Assembly (NCBI RefSeq): GCF_000178455.1 | Contig: NZ_ADNU01000096.1 | Span: forward strand, 1-36,072 | Direction: 5' to 3' | DNA: 36,072 nucleotides | Source: Brevibacterium mcbrellneri ATCC 49030 | Lineage (GTDB): Bacteria > Actinomycetota > Actinomycetes > Actinomycetales > Brevibacteriaceae | In this document: one piece after another, positions 15,821 to 24,788 of the stretch | How the letters are laid out: every line of letters begins with the position of its first letter | How positions within the stretch are numbered: the first letter of the stretch is position 1 | The notes under the pieces: model-generated | Databases searched by the model: none | What the model saw: only the letters and a program-made list of their open reading frames with translations | What the model was told of the DNA's origin: nothing | Position numbers and translations under genes: made by a program

Positions 15821-16570
15821 TTAGTTGCGTGGCCCACCGGCGACGTAAATGACCTGGCCAGAAACGAACCCAGCGCCTTCCGATGCCAAGAACGACGTGG
15901 TGTGGGCAATGTCGTCTGGGACACCCGCACGTCCCACAGGGATCTGGGTGATGTTGAGCTTAACGAACTCTTCCCAGTCCATGCCGATGCGTTCTGCCGT
16001 TGCCTTGGTCATGTCGGTCTGGATGAATCCGGGAGCAATAGCGTTAGCGGTCACCCCATACTTCCCCAGTTCAATCGCGTATGTCTTGGTCATGCCCTGG
16101 ATACCGGCTTTTGCTGCCGAGTAGTTGGTCTGCCCACGGTTACCCAGCGCCGAGGTGGAGGACATGGAAATAATGCGACCAAACTTCTCTTCCACCATGT
16201 ACTTCTGCACGGCTTTGGTCATGATGAAGTTACCCGTGAGGTGCACGTCCAAGACTTTGGTGAAGCCTTCCAGTGGCATCTTGAAGAGCATGTCGTCACG
16301 GATGATGCCTGCATTGTTCACCAGAATCGTGGGGGCACCCAGTTCCTGTGCGATGCGTTCAACGGCCTGGTTTGCCGACTCTTCGTCGGTGACGTCGGCA
16401 CCGATTCCCAGCGCTTTTCCGCCAACGGCTTCAATTTCTTGCACAACGTCTTGGGTGTCTTCTTCGCGCAGGTCGATGACAGCTACGTTGTGCCCGTCCT
16501 TTGCGAGTCGAAGTGCGATAGCCGCGCCAATTCCGCGAGCTCCGCCGGTTACTACTGCAGTTCTGTTCAC
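15821..16570 (-). CDS. SDR oxidoreductase, FabG-like 3-oxoacyl reductase
   Basis: A 249-residue classical short-chain dehydrogenase/reductase. TGGARGIG (8-15) binds the nucleotide, NNAG follows strand 4, and the catalytic set is Ser138, Tyr150 and Lys154 (YSAAK), with the FabG-like AIAPGFIQTDMT. The Asp-Leu-Arg after beta-2 makes the NADP/NAD choice unclear. I prefer GTG 16570 over TTG 16576, because AGAGG touches the TTG directly but is 6 bases from the GTG. Likely substrate is 3-oxoacyl-CoA or 3-oxoacyl-ACP, given the thiolase next door. It is the first gene of the fatty-acid-type operon. Confidence 0.88.
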   Translation of the reverse strand: MNRTAVVTGGARGIGAAIALRLAKDGHNVAVIDLREEDTQDVVQEIEAVGGKALGIGADVTDEESANQAVERIAQELGAPTILVNNAGIIRDDMLFKMPLEGFTKVLDVHLTGNFIMTKAVQKYMVEEKFGRIISMSSTSALGNRGQTNYSAAKAGIQGMTKTYAIELGKYGVTANAIAPGFIQTDMTKATAERIGMDWEEFVKLNITQIPVGRAGVPDDIAHTTSFLASEGAGFVSGQVIYVAGGPRN

Positions 16571-16609
16571 AATCAACCTCTATTCTCCACGTCTGTGTGG
16601 TCTCTCACA

Positions 16610-16638
16610 TTCTTAACCGAACACTCGTTTAGATGCAA
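16610..16638 (-). promoter_or_regulatory. Candidate sigma-70 type promoter for the FabG-thiolase-ligase operon
   Basis: On the minus strand TTGCAT (16638-16633) and TAAGAA (16615-16610) are separated by 17 bases, about 40 bases before the reductase GTG. The 85-base gap to the upstream YciO-like gene is the largest in this part and so fits a new transcription start. The -10 match is only fair. Confidence 0.35.
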
Positions 16639-16655
16639 CCGATTCTCACGTGCGC

Positions 16656-17291
16656 TCAGTCCTCTTCAACAATGTCGAACAGGTCGATCGACCCTGCCCC
16701 CACTCGCCTGACAACTGGCGTGCTGCTCGAGAAGTCCACGACGGTCGAAGGAGTGGTCGCGGGGGTCCCAGATGCCACGATCACATCGACGAGTTTGCCA
16801 ATTCGCGCTTCCACATCAACAGGGTCCGTCAAGGGTTCGTCTTCCCCTGGCAGCAACAAGGTGGACGACAGGATCGGCTCTCCGACCTGCTCGATGAGGT
16901 CAAGCGACAGGCGGTTTTGCGGAATCCGCGCGCCCACCGTTTTCTTTTTGGCGTGCAACATGCGCCGTGGAACCTCTTTTGTGGCTTTGAGAATGAAGGT
17001 GTAGGGCCCAGGCGTCAACGCTTTGATAGTGCGGAACGCGCTGTTGTCGACAATGACAAACTGTCCCAGCTGCGCAAAGTCGTGACACATGAGCGTGAAG
17101 TGGTGTTTGGCGCTCAGCTGCCGAATCCGCGTAATGCGTTCGATCCCATCTTTGTTGTCCAGCGAACACCCCAGCGCGTAACACGAATCCGTGGGGTACG
17201 CGATCAAGCCACCGTTATTGATGACGTCAACAACCGATGAAATCAGTCGTGGTTGCGGGTTTTCCGGGTGGATTTCAAGAATTTCAGCCAT
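16656..17291 (-). CDS. YciO-type member of the YrdC/Sua5 family
   Basis: A 211-residue YrdC-fold protein. AYPTDSCYALGCSLDNKDG, RIRQL, FTLMCHDF, TPGPYTFILKATKEVPRR and SSTLLLPG follow E. coli YciO more closely than TsaC (which has STSAN-type sequence at the last motif). TsaC makes threonylcarbamoyl-AMP for the t6A37 tRNA modification; YciO proteins have been reported with much weaker activity and no settled role. The ATG is 3 bases after the stop of the AI-2E-type transporter and has no clear ribosome-binding site, so translation is likely by re-initiation. It is the last gene of the long conserved run. Confidence 0.82.
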   Translation of the reverse strand: MAEILEIHPENPQPRLISSVVDVINNGGLIAYPTDSCYALGCSLDNKDGIERITRIRQLSAKHHFTLMCHDFAQLGQFVIVDNSAFRTIKALTPGPYTFILKATKEVPRRMLHAKKKTVGARIPQNRLSLDLIEQVGEPILSSTLLLPGEDEPLTDPVDVEARIGKLVDVIVASGTPATTPSTVVDFSSSTPVVRRVGAGSIDLFDIVEED

Positions 17292-17294
17292 GCT

Positions 17295-18512
17295 TTATTT
17301 TATGGGGTCGCCCGAGGTGGGTGCTGGGTTGTCTGGGTCCTCCGGGCTTTCTGGGTGCTCTGGGCTTTCTGCGTTGGCTTCCGGCTCCACAGTTGGTTCC
17401 GGTTCCGAGGTGGGCGCTGGGTTGATGGGCTCCCCGGAGGTGGCGAGGACTTTGCCTGTGTGTTTGTTGAAGCCTGATGAGATCAGCAGGTTGATCCACC
17501 GAGCACGCGGGTCCGCGTCGACCAAGAGAGCTTTGAGCAATAAGGTTGCGGGGAGCGCCAGAAGAGCGCCCAGGGGTCCTAAAACCCAGTACCAGAACAA
17601 GAGCGACAGGAATGAAATAAAGGGGGTCACTCCCACAGATTCGCCTGTGAACTTTGGCTGGATGATCGCTTGGATCACGAAGTTGAGTGTCAGATATGCG
17701 ACGACCACCCAAAACGCGTCCCACCAACCGCCTTCGAGGAGTGCCATGAGGGCGGGTGGAATCAACCCAATAATGAGTCCCACATTGGGAATGTAGTTGG
17801 TGGTAAAAGCGAGAACACCCCACACCAGGGCCAGGGGAACCCCGATAATCCACAGGGCGATGACGTCAAAAACGGCCACAATCAAACCGAAAATCGTGGC
17901 CACCACCCAATACCGCCGTACGCCTTGTCCAAATGAGCGCATTGCGAAGGAGAACTGTGGCGCCACTTTACCAACTTCCCGCAGACGCGCCGGGAACTGG
18001 AGCGAATCCATAATGACAAAGAACACAGTCATGACAACCGTTGTCAGGAGCGCGAGAATTGCCGACACATTTGACAGCACCTGGAGAACAGCGTCAGTCA
18101 TAGACGAAAAGTCGAACGCGCTGAGCTGGTTCTGAATCACTTCCGGGGTCAGTCCCCACGACGTCGTGAAGCGGATGACCTCGCCGTACAGTTGCGCCAG
18201 TTTGTGCGAATAGCTCGGGAGCACAATGACAAGTTCGGCGATCGCCCATGCGTTGAGCGCAAAAAACACCACGAGTAACGCCAGCACGATCACAACCGTG
18301 ATCGACGCTGCAACAATTGCTGGCACACGCTTTGAAATCAGATACGCCTGCAGTGGGTGAACCACAACCACCAGGTTGAGTGCCAAAAACACTGGAGCCA
18401 CAATCGTTTGAAGCCCCTGAATAAACTGGATTCCAAACGCCAGGCCAGCGAGTCCCAAAACAATAATGAGAAATCGCGGCAACATCGCCGGGCGCGCAGA
18501 ATCAGTGGCCAC
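17295..18512 (-). CDS. AI-2E family (TqsA/PerM-like) membrane transporter
   Basis: A 405-residue membrane protein of the AI-2 exporter-like superfamily: paired N-terminal helices, a central soluble region (about 110-150) and a C-terminal helix bundle with the conserved NYIPNVGLIIGLIPPALMAL. Members include putative autoinducer exporters and Na+/H+ antiporters, so the substrate is open. An acidic Pro/Glu/Ser tail of about 40 residues is added. The GTG shares one base with the TAG of der (TAGTG), implying tight coupling to the ribosome-assembly GTPase gene. Confidence 0.82.
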   Translation of the reverse strand: MATDSARPAMLPRFLIIVLGLAGLAFGIQFIQGLQTIVAPVFLALNLVVVVHPLQAYLISKRVPAIVAASITVVIVLALLVVFFALNAWAIAELVIVLPSYSHKLAQLYGEVIRFTTSWGLTPEVIQNQLSAFDFSSMTDAVLQVLSNVSAILALLTTVVMTVFFVIMDSLQFPARLREVGKVAPQFSFAMRSFGQGVRRYWVVATIFGLIVAVFDVIALWIIGVPLALVWGVLAFTTNYIPNVGLIIGLIPPALMALLEGGWWDAFWVVVAYLTLNFVIQAIIQPKFTGESVGVTPFISFLSLLFWYWVLGPLGALLALPATLLLKALLVDADPRARWINLLISSGFNKHTGKVLATSGEPINPAPTSEPEPTVEPEANAESPEHPESPEDPDNPAPTSGDPIK

Positions 18513-20023
18513 TACCGCTTCCTTTTTTCACGAATTCGCATGTTGATCTCAACAGGAGTTCCCGTGAAGTCAAACGTTTCACGCAATCTGCGCGTAATGA
18601 AACGCCGATACCCCGGGTCCAAAAACCCAGTGGTGAAGAGAACAAACTTGGGAGGACGCGGGTGGGCCTGAGTACCGAACAGAATGCGCGGTTGTTTCCC
18701 ACCACGCAGCGGGTGCGGATTGGCAGCCACAAGTTCGCCCAGGAACGCGTTGAGACGTCCGGTAGGAATACGTGTGTCCCACCCCTTCAACGCAGCGTCC
18801 AGAGCGGGCACCAGTTTGTCGGCATGACGGCCAGTCTTCGCTGAAATATTTACGCGCGGCGCCCACGACACATGACCCAGCTGCATCTCGATCTCTTTTT
18901 CAAGTTCGAGACGACGGTCCTCATCCAGCAGGTCCCACTTGTTAAACACCAAAACCAAGGCACGCCCAGCCTCAATGACGCTGTTGATCACGCGCAGGTC
19001 CTGCTCCGAGATGGGCTGATCGGCTTCCAACAAAACCAATGCCACCTCGGCGCGCTCTAACGCAGTCTGCGTACGCAAGGCGGCGTAATAGTCAGCCCCG
19101 GACGACTGCCGCGCCCGTTTGCGGATACCGGCCGTGTCCACAAAGCGCCACTGCCGGTCCCCCAGGACCACCAGTTCGTCCACGGGGTCGCGCGTGGTTC
19201 CAGCGACATTGTCCACCATGACGCGTTCGCTACCCACAAGACGGTTCAGAAGCGAAGACTTCCCCACATTCGGGCGGCCAATAAGAGCAACTCTGCGCGG
19301 CCCGCCTTCTTCTACCATCTGGTCAACCCCGGACACTTCCGGAAGAATCTCCACCGCACGGTCCAGAAGGTCAGCAACACCTCGGCCGTGCATAGCCGAA
19401 ACCGGAGACGGTTCACCCAGCCCCAGGTTCCACAGCTCAAACGCAGCCAACTCAGATCGTTCGTCATCGACCTTGTTCGCCGCCACAATCACCGGCTTGC
19501 CGGTCTTGCGGAGCATACGAACGATGTGCTCATCGGTAGACGTGATGCCTGTGTGCACATCGAGGACGAATACAACGGCGTCAGCGAGTTCAACCGCGAT
19601 TTCAGCTTGTTCTGCGATTCGTGAGGCCATCCCTTTCGAATCGATGTCCCAACCCCCAGTGTCCACTAAAGTGATGTCGCGACCAGCCCAGTGAGCCGTG
19701 TAGCTCACCCGGTCACGCGTCACCCCAGGGACGTCTTCGACAACGGCTTCCCTGCGGCCCAAGATTCGGTTCACCAGGGTGGATTTGCCTACGTTGGGGC
19801 GGCCCACAATGGCAAGAATCGGTGACGGGCCCGAGGTGCCAGCGGCTTCGAGGTCCTCTGGGGACCGGTCCAGAAGTTCGCGGTCTTCGTCTTCGAGTTC
19901 GTAGTCGTCGAGCCCGGCCCGCAGGCTCTCTTCCCTGAGCCGTTCCTCATCGCCGTCAATAGCGGAAAACCGTTCGTGGAAGTCCTCGTCAGGAACGGGC
20001 GAAAAATCGGGTTCCTTGGTCAC
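18512..20023 (-). CDS. der: Ribosome biogenesis GTPase Der (EngA)
   Basis: A 503-residue tandem GTPase needed for 50S subunit assembly. Domain 1 has GRPNVGKS (74-81), DTGG and NKVD (183-186); domain 2 has GRPNVGKS (249-256), DTAG and NKWD; a C-terminal KH-like domain ends in a basic REKRKR. An acidic extension of about 65 residues precedes domain 1, as often in actinobacteria. The GTG start overlaps the cmk stop by 4 bases (GTGA). Cmk-Der is a conserved actinobacterial pair. Confidence 0.97.
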   Translation of the reverse strand: MTKEPDFSPVPDEDFHERFSAIDGDEERLREESLRAGLDDYELEDEDRELLDRSPEDLEAAGTSGPSPILAIVGRPNVGKSTLVNRILGRREAVVEDVPGVTRDRVSYTAHWAGRDITLVDTGGWDIDSKGMASRIAEQAEIAVELADAVVFVLDVHTGITSTDEHIVRMLRKTGKPVIVAANKVDDERSELAAFELWNLGLGEPSPVSAMHGRGVADLLDRAVEILPEVSGVDQMVEEGGPRRVALIGRPNVGKSSLLNRLVGSERVMVDNVAGTTRDPVDELVVLGDRQWRFVDTAGIRKRARQSSGADYYAALRTQTALERAEVALVLLEADQPISEQDLRVINSVIEAGRALVLVFNKWDLLDEDRRLELEKEIEMQLGHVSWAPRVNISAKTGRHADKLVPALDAALKGWDTRIPTGRLNAFLGELVAANPHPLRGGKQPRILFGTQAHPRPPKFVLFTTGFLDPGYRRFITRRLRETFDFTGTPVEINMRIREKRKR

Positions 20024-20700
20024 TTGTTACCGCCGTCCGCCTCTTCAACGAGCCCCATGACAGCTGCAACCGACTCATCAAAGTCGATGTGGGTGGTGTC
20101 CAGCGTGTGCACGCCTTCGGCAGCGGTGAGGAAACTGGTGGTTGCCGAATCCTTACGGTCACGGTCTGCAACCTGAGCACGCGTAGCCTCGACCGATTCT
20201 TCGGTTGCTTCGCCGTGGATCTCGCCTGCTCGACGAGCAATCCGAACGTCTTCACGAGCGGTCATGAGAATCCGAACATCGGCGTCAGGAGCAACGACCG
20301 TTGTAATGTCGCGCCCTTCAACCACAATCCCGCCTTTGTCTGCGCTCACGCGAGAAATAATGTCGCGTTGCATCTCGATGAGCTCTTCACGTGCATCGGG
20401 CACGCTGGAAACGATCTGCACATTCGTCGACACGTTTTCCGATCGGATGTCCGATGTCACATCGATCCCGTCAACTTCGACTGATTCGTGTTCCGGGTCG
20501 GTCGAGATTTCGAAGTCCACACCCCGAATCTGTTCAACCACGTCTCCTGGGTCGCTTACTCCTCGTTGCAAGCACAACCATGCCATTGCACGGTACATCG
20601 CCCCCGTATCCAAGTACCCAAAGCCGTTACGACGGGCAACCTCGCGTGAAACGCTGGACTTCCCTACTCCACTGGGGCCATCGATAGCAATAACGGTCAC
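20020..20700 (-). CDS. cmk: Cytidylate kinase
   Basis: A 226-residue NMP kinase phosphorylating CMP and dCMP. P-loop GPSGVGKSS (8-16), the CMP-contacting DTGAMYRA, the VVEGRDI motif and the lid region [11 protein letters not shown] are present. The frame extends upstream to 20742, but GTG 20700 is preferred: AAGGAGG lies 5 bases upstream and the codon overlaps the tyrA stop as GTGA. The same 4-base overlap links its own stop to der. Confidence 0.96.
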   Translation of the reverse strand: MTVIAIDGPSGVGKSSVSREVARRNGFGYLDTGAMYRAMAWLCLQRGVSDPGDVVEQIRGVDFEISTDPEHESVEVDGIDVTSDIRSENVSTNVQIVSSVPDAREELIEMQRDIISRVSADKGGIVVEGRDITTVVAPDADVRILMTAREDVRIARRAGEIHGEATEESVEATRAQVADRDRKDSATTSFLTAAEGVHTLDTTHIDFDESVAAVMGLVEEADGGNK

Positions 20701-21785
20701 TTTTCCTCCTTGGGGTCGAGAGCCTGTTCCGGTAGACGCCACCCATTTTCACGTAAGCCTTGGATGAGAACTTGCACGTGAGCGGGCACGACTGAAAGTT
20801 CGACGCTACCCAGTTTAACGCCCGTCGCGTGGTCGATCCGGATGTCTTCAATGTTCACGCCCAAGTCACCAATATCGGTGAAGAGGCGGGACAGAGTTCC
20901 CGGCGCGTCGTCCACGTAGACAGTGACTGTTTCATACGTGGCAGGCGCCAGTCCGTGCTTGCCTGGAATCCGTGCCCGGCCATCGTTACCGGCCGCAAGC
21001 GACCCAGCAATTGTCCTAAGCGACCCCGGTCGCATGTCCAACGCGTCGATCACTCTATCCAGATCACCTCGGATATCGCGCAAGACCGTTGCCACCTCGG
21101 CGGCGTTACCCGCCAAAATCTGGGTCCATAACCCTGGGTCTGAATCAGCGATCCGGGTGGTATCCCTCAATCCCTGACCCGCGAGCGCAACTCCTTCTGA
21201 GGGCATATCGACCAGCTGCGCAGCCATGATCGAGGCCACGACTTGCGGGGCGTGGGAAACCCGGGCGACTGCGGAGTCGTGGAATAACGGGTCTAGGTGC
21301 ATGACTGAGGCGCCTACGGCCTGAGCGATTGTCACGACCTGCTCCAGACGTTCCTGTGGCGTGTCCTCGTCTGAACACACCACCCACGGGCGCGCCATGA
21401 ACAGGTCAGCCCGGGCTGCGATCGCGCCGGACTTTTCGCGTCCAGCCATGGGGTGTGAACCGATGTAGCGGTCCAATTCCCGGTCACGGGTGTGCTGTTT
21501 GACCGCGTCCAGGATGGCGGTCTTGACGCTTGCAACATCGGTGATGGTGGCGTTGGGCCATGTGCGCAGGGCGTCGACAATAACCTGGGCGACCACGTCC
21601 GGAGGCGTGGCAATGACGACAACGTCAGGGTCTTCTGGGCGAGCTACTTCGCCTGCTCCCATGTCGGCTGCGAGTTGAGCGGACGTGGGTGAGAGGTCTT
21701 CGAGCGTGACACGGTAACCGTGCCGAGACAGACCCAGGCCTAGCGAGGTGCCTAACAGCCCGGTCCCAACGATATGTACGTTCAC
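20697..21785 (-). CDS. tyrA: Prephenate dehydrogenase with C-terminal ACT domain
   Basis: A 362-residue enzyme converting prephenate to 4-hydroxyphenylpyruvate in tyrosine synthesis. It has the Rossmann motif [10 protein letters not shown] (7-16), [11 protein letters not shown] with the catalytic His, and a dehydrogenase helical domain (about 170-275). A C-terminal ACT domain (about 283-345; [20 protein letters not shown]) is probably for feedback by tyrosine. The GTG start overlaps the rluB stop as GTGA, and the stop overlaps cmk the same way. Confidence 0.93.
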   Translation of the reverse strand: MNVHIVGTGLLGTSLGLGLSRHGYRVTLEDLSPTSAQLAADMGAGEVARPEDPDVVVIATPPDVVAQVIVDALRTWPNATITDVASVKTAILDAVKQHTRDRELDRYIGSHPMAGREKSGAIAARADLFMARPWVVCSDEDTPQERLEQVVTIAQAVGASVMHLDPLFHDSAVARVSHAPQVVASIMAAQLVDMPSEGVALAGQGLRDTTRIADSDPGLWTQILAGNAAEVATVLRDIRGDLDRVIDALDMRPGSLRTIAGSLAAGNDGRARIPGKHGLAPATYETVTVYVDDAPGTLSRLFTDIGDLGVNIEDIRIDHATGVKLGSVELSVVPAHVQVLIQGLRENGWRLPEQALDPKEEK

Positions 21786-22597
21786 AGATCAACTGCTTTC
21801 ATGAGTTCTGAGACTTCTTCGGGGCGCAGTTGGCGCATTTTTCCTTGGCGTTGCTCGGCCAGTTCAATGGGGCCAAACTCGGTGCGCACCAGGCGTAGGA
21901 CCGGGTTGCCTACCGCACTGAGCAAACGGCGCACGATCCGGTTTTTTCCAGAGTGCAGAATCACTTCCACCAGTGCTACTCCGGGTTGGGAGTCAATGAG
22001 TTTGAACGAGTCCACGCGGCTAATACCGTCGTCTAGTTCAATTCCTTCACGCAGGCGAGCTCCCACGTCCTTGGCGACGGGGCCCTTGACTTGGGCGAGG
22101 TATTTTTTGGGGATTTCATAGCGCGGGTGGGTGAGCCTGTTGGCCATGTCCCCGTCGTTGGTCAACAGGAGCAGCCCTTCTGTTTCGTAGTCCAAACGTC
22201 CCACGTGAAAGAGGCGTTCCGTGCGATCGCGTACGAACTCGTCGAGGTTGCGTCGACCTTCGGGGTCGCCCATGGAGGAGACGACTTTGGCGGGCTTGTT
22301 GAGCGCGAAGTAGACTTTTTCAGTGCTCGTTTCGATGGGCATGGAGTCGACGACGAGGCGCTGTTTCGTGGGGTCGATGCGGGTTCCCAATTCGATCACA
22401 ATGTGGCCGTCGACTTCCACTCGCCCATCGAGGATCATCTGTTCACATGCTCGCCGCGAGCCCAGTCCGGCATCTGCCATGACTTTTTGGAGACGCACCC
22501 CGGAATGGGTGTGAGGGTCCGAGGTGGTTTGTTTCTGAGCGCGGGCAATGTTGGCTTCACGCTGTTTACGGCTGGGGCGTTTTTTCTCAAAGTTCAT
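21782..22597 (-). CDS. rluB: 23S rRNA pseudouridine synthase, RluB/RsuA family
   Basis: A 271-residue pseudouridine synthase. An S4 RNA-binding domain (about 33-80, VRLQKVMADAGLGSRRACEQ) precedes the catalytic domain with GRLDYETEG (133-141); Asp136 is the nucleophile. The basic N-terminal 30 residues are typical of the actinobacterial form. By context next to scpB it corresponds to RluB, which modifies 23S rRNA helix 89; exact site inferred. The ATG has AAGGAAAC upstream and overlaps the scpB stop as ATGA. Confidence 0.92.
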   Translation of the reverse strand: MNFEKKRPSRKQREANIARAQKQTTSDPHTHSGVRLQKVMADAGLGSRRACEQMILDGRVEVDGHIVIELGTRIDPTKQRLVVDSMPIETSTEKVYFALNKPAKVVSSMGDPEGRRNLDEFVRDRTERLFHVGRLDYETEGLLLLTNDGDMANRLTHPRYEIPKKYLAQVKGPVAKDVGARLREGIELDDGISRVDSFKLIDSQPGVALVEVILHSGKNRIVRRLLSAVGNPVLRLVRTEFGPIELAEQRQGKMRQLRPEEVSELMKAVDL

Positions 22598-23145
22598 AAT
22601 GTTTCCTTCGTTTCAAAGGTGGCTTCTTGTGGGACGTCTTCTGGGAGGTATGGGGCGATGGCGGGAAGTTCGTCGAGGCTGTCAATTCCCATGGCTGAGA
22701 GAAACACATGGGATGTGACGAACTGCGTGGGTCCTTCTGTTTTTGGAGCTTCAACGATGAGACCGCGCATGAGCAGGGTCCGGACCACCCCGTCGACGTT
22801 CACACCGCGGATGGCTGCGATACGGGCGCGGGTTACAGGTTGCGCATAAGCGACGACTGCCAGGGTTTCCAGGGCAGCTTGGCTGAGTTTGGCGGTCTGG
22901 CCTCGGGTCAGGAAGTGTTTGACCGTGTCGTAGTGTTCTGAGCGGGAGTAGAACTGCCACCCACCTGCCGATTTACGGATCTCGAAACCGCTGACCCGCC
23001 CTGTGGAGTGTTCGCGTTGAAGTTCTTCAATCGCCAGCTCAATCTCTTCTGGATTGGCTTCGAGCGCGGTTGCGAGTTCGTCGGTCGTCACCGGTTCGCC
23101 AATGACCGTCAGGATCGCTTCAATCCGTGTGGTCAGTGGTGTCAT
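22594..23145 (-). CDS. scpB: Segregation and condensation protein ScpB
   Basis: A 183-residue kleisin-associated protein made of two winged-helix domains (about 5-85 and 90-165). ALETLAVVAYAQPVTRARIAAIRGVN is the conserved core; it is read in two halves around residue 100. With ScpA and SMC it forms the bacterial condensin. The ATG has a GGGAGG-type site 5-6 bases upstream and lies 26 bases inside the end of scpA, a longer overlap than others in this run. Its stop overlaps rluB as ATGA. Confidence 0.94.
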   Translation of the reverse strand: MTPLTTRIEAILTVIGEPVTTDELATALEANPEEIELAIEELQREHSTGRVSGFEIRKSAGGWQFYSRSEHYDTVKHFLTRGQTAKLSQAALETLAVVAYAQPVTRARIAAIRGVNVDGVVRTLLMRGLIVEAPKTEGPTQFVTSHVFLSAMGIDSLDELPAIAPYLPEDVPQEATFETKETL

Positions 23146-23905
23146 GTGTCCTCCCGGAGATGACGAGTGTACTCAGCGGTGCTTCTTGGTCCAGATCGAT
23201 TGTGCCTGCTTTAAACAACTCCAGCAGTGCTAAAAACCGTGCGACGACCACCAGGGTGGAGTCTGCCGTCTGGGCAAGTTCATCAAATGTAATCGTCTCA
23301 TGTTCGGTGAGCAAACCAAGAATGTGGGCGCGTTGTTCGGGAACGCTGACGTGTTGGAGGTGAATGTGGTCGATCGACACGGTGGGCGGGGTGGTGTCGC
23401 GGGCCAGTACGGTCGCGTACATTGCTGCCAACATCTCGGTAGTCGCCGACATGATGAGAGGGGGCAGCACGCCCTGGAAGTCGCTCATGTTCCCACTGTT
23501 AGCGACCGAATATCCAGTTTGCGTGATCCGTTCGCCAAGTTCAAAGGACACCGCTTTGTAGGCGCGGTATTGCAAGAGTCGGGCAAAGAGCAGGTCCCTA
23601 GCTTCGAGAAGTTCTAAATCGAGTTCGTCTTCGACCGTCCCCGCGGGTAGGAGGCGCGCGGTTTTGAGGTCGAGCAGGGTTGAGGCGACCAGGAGGAAGT
23701 TGGAAAGTTGGTCCAAGGTTTTGGCTGTGCTCCAGCCGGCTTCCTGGGCCGAGGTGGTAAGCGCGTTGACGTGTTCGACGAACTCGTCGGTGACTTCTGC
23801 GAGGGCTACATCGGTGATGTCGAGTTTACGTTTGCTGATGAGCCCTAGCAGAAGGTCAAACGGGCCGGAAAAGTTGTCGAGTTCAACAACGAATTCGTGG
23901 CTCAG
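23120..23905 (-). CDS. scpA: Segregation and condensation protein ScpA (kleisin), CTG start
   Basis: A 261-residue kleisin subunit of the SMC-ScpAB condensin. The N-terminus reads SHEFVVELDNFSGPFDLLLG, the conserved SMC-neck-binding part, followed by LISKRKLDITDVALAEV. No ATG, GTG or TTG precedes this conserved part: the frame is closed by a TGA within parA, and the first standard start (TTG 23716) would remove about 63 conserved residues. The only sensible start is CTG at 23905-23903. It has GAGG 9-10 bases upstream and overlaps the parA TGA as CTGA, exactly like the ATGA and GTGA junctions around it. Identity is certain; the CTG start is a strong inference. Confidence 0.9.
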   Translation of the reverse strand: MSHEFVVELDNFSGPFDLLLGLISKRKLDITDVALAEVTDEFVEHVNALTTSAQEAGWSTAKTLDQLSNFLLVASTLLDLKTARLLPAGTVEDELDLELLEARDLLFARLLQYRAYKAVSFELGERITQTGYSVANSGNMSDFQGVLPPLIMSATTEMLAAMYATVLARDTTPPTVSIDHIHLQHVSVPEQRAHILGLLTEHETITFDELAQTADSTLVVVARFLALLELFKAGTIDLDQEAPLSTLVISGRTHDTTDHTD

Positions 23906-24753
23906 GGAGCCCCACCTCGGGAGATGAGTTCACGAGCCAGTTGCCGGTAGGCCTCCGCGCCCGAGTGTTTGGGGGCGAAGCTGGTGATTGGTTCGGCGGC
24001 CACGGAGGCGTCTGGGAACTTGACTGTGCGGTTGATGACAGTTTCAAAAACTTTGTCATCAAACGCGTCGACAACGCGTGAGATCACTTCACGTGCGTGC
24101 AGCGTGCGCCCGTCGTACATGGTGGCCAAAATACCGTCGATTTCAAGACCAGGGTTGAGGCGGTCCTGAACTTTCTCAATCGTTTCAACCAGCAGAGCAA
24201 CACCGCGCAATGCGAAGAACTCGGTTTCAAGAGGAATGATGACACCGTGCGCTGCTGTCAACGCGTTGACGGTGAGCAGACCCAAGGATGGTTGGCAGTC
24301 GATGAGAATGACGTCATATTCGTTGGCGACTTTATCCAGGGCTCGGGCCAGCACTTGTTCGCGCGCCACTTCGTTGACCAGTTGAACCTCGGCGGCTGAC
24401 AAGTCAATGTTGGCCGGTAAAACGTCGATGAGCTGGTGCTCCGTGGGCTGGATGACGTCAGACGGGTTCACCCGGCTGGACATGAGAACGTTGTACACGC
24501 TCAGTTCTAAATCGTGTGGGTTGAGCCCCAGCCCTACTGACAGAGCACCCTGTGGGTCGAAGTCGACCAGAAGCACGCGACGTCCGTAATCAGCCAAGGC
24601 TGCACCCAGGTTGACCGACGATGTGGTTTTGCCCACGCCACCCTTTTGGTTGACCATCGCGATGATCCGTGCCGGGCCGTGGCTTTCAAGCGGTGGCGGT
24701 TCTGGAAATTGTCGAACCGGTCGGCCTGTGGGTCCGAGTTCCTGTTCTTCCAC
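23902..24753 (-). CDS. ParA-family chromosome-partitioning ATPase
   Basis: A 283-residue Walker-type ATPase of the ParA/Soj family. KGGVGKTT (37-44) is the deviant Walker A motif, with DFDPQGALS and IDCQPSLGLLTVNAL as later nucleotide-site motifs. The first 28 residues are a variable leader. No parB lies beside it; this is the parA-like gene found with scpAB in actinobacteria (Rv1708 position), distinct from the oriC parAB pair. GTG start with AAAGG upstream. It is 35 bases downstream of xerD and overlaps scpA through CTGA. Confidence 0.92.
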   Translation of the reverse strand: MEEQELGPTGRPVRQFPEPPPLESHGPARIIAMVNQKGGVGKTTSSVNLGAALADYGRRVLLVDFDPQGALSVGLGLNPHDLELSVYNVLMSSRVNPSDVIQPTEHQLIDVLPANIDLSAAEVQLVNEVAREQVLARALDKVANEYDVILIDCQPSLGLLTVNALTAAHGVIIPLETEFFALRGVALLVETIEKVQDRLNPGLEIDGILATMYDGRTLHAREVISRVVDAFDDKVFETVINRTVKFPDASVAAEPITSFAPKHSGAEAYRQLARELISRGGAP

Positions 24754-24788
24754 GCACGTGCCTTTCTTCGAAACGATGTTCTTTCACC

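Noticed and set aside
15902..16711. 269-codon plus-strand ORF across the FabG-like gene and the following gap
   Set aside because: Most of it is antisense to a well conserved SDR; no domain or ribosome-binding site was seen.
22091..22849. 252-codon plus-strand ORF over rluB and scpB
   Set aside because: It is antisense to two conserved genes and shows no family features.
23664..23927. Plus-strand ORFs over scpA and parA
   Set aside because: The minus-strand frames encode clearly conserved ScpA and ParA; the opposite-strand frames are shadows of high-GC coding DNA.
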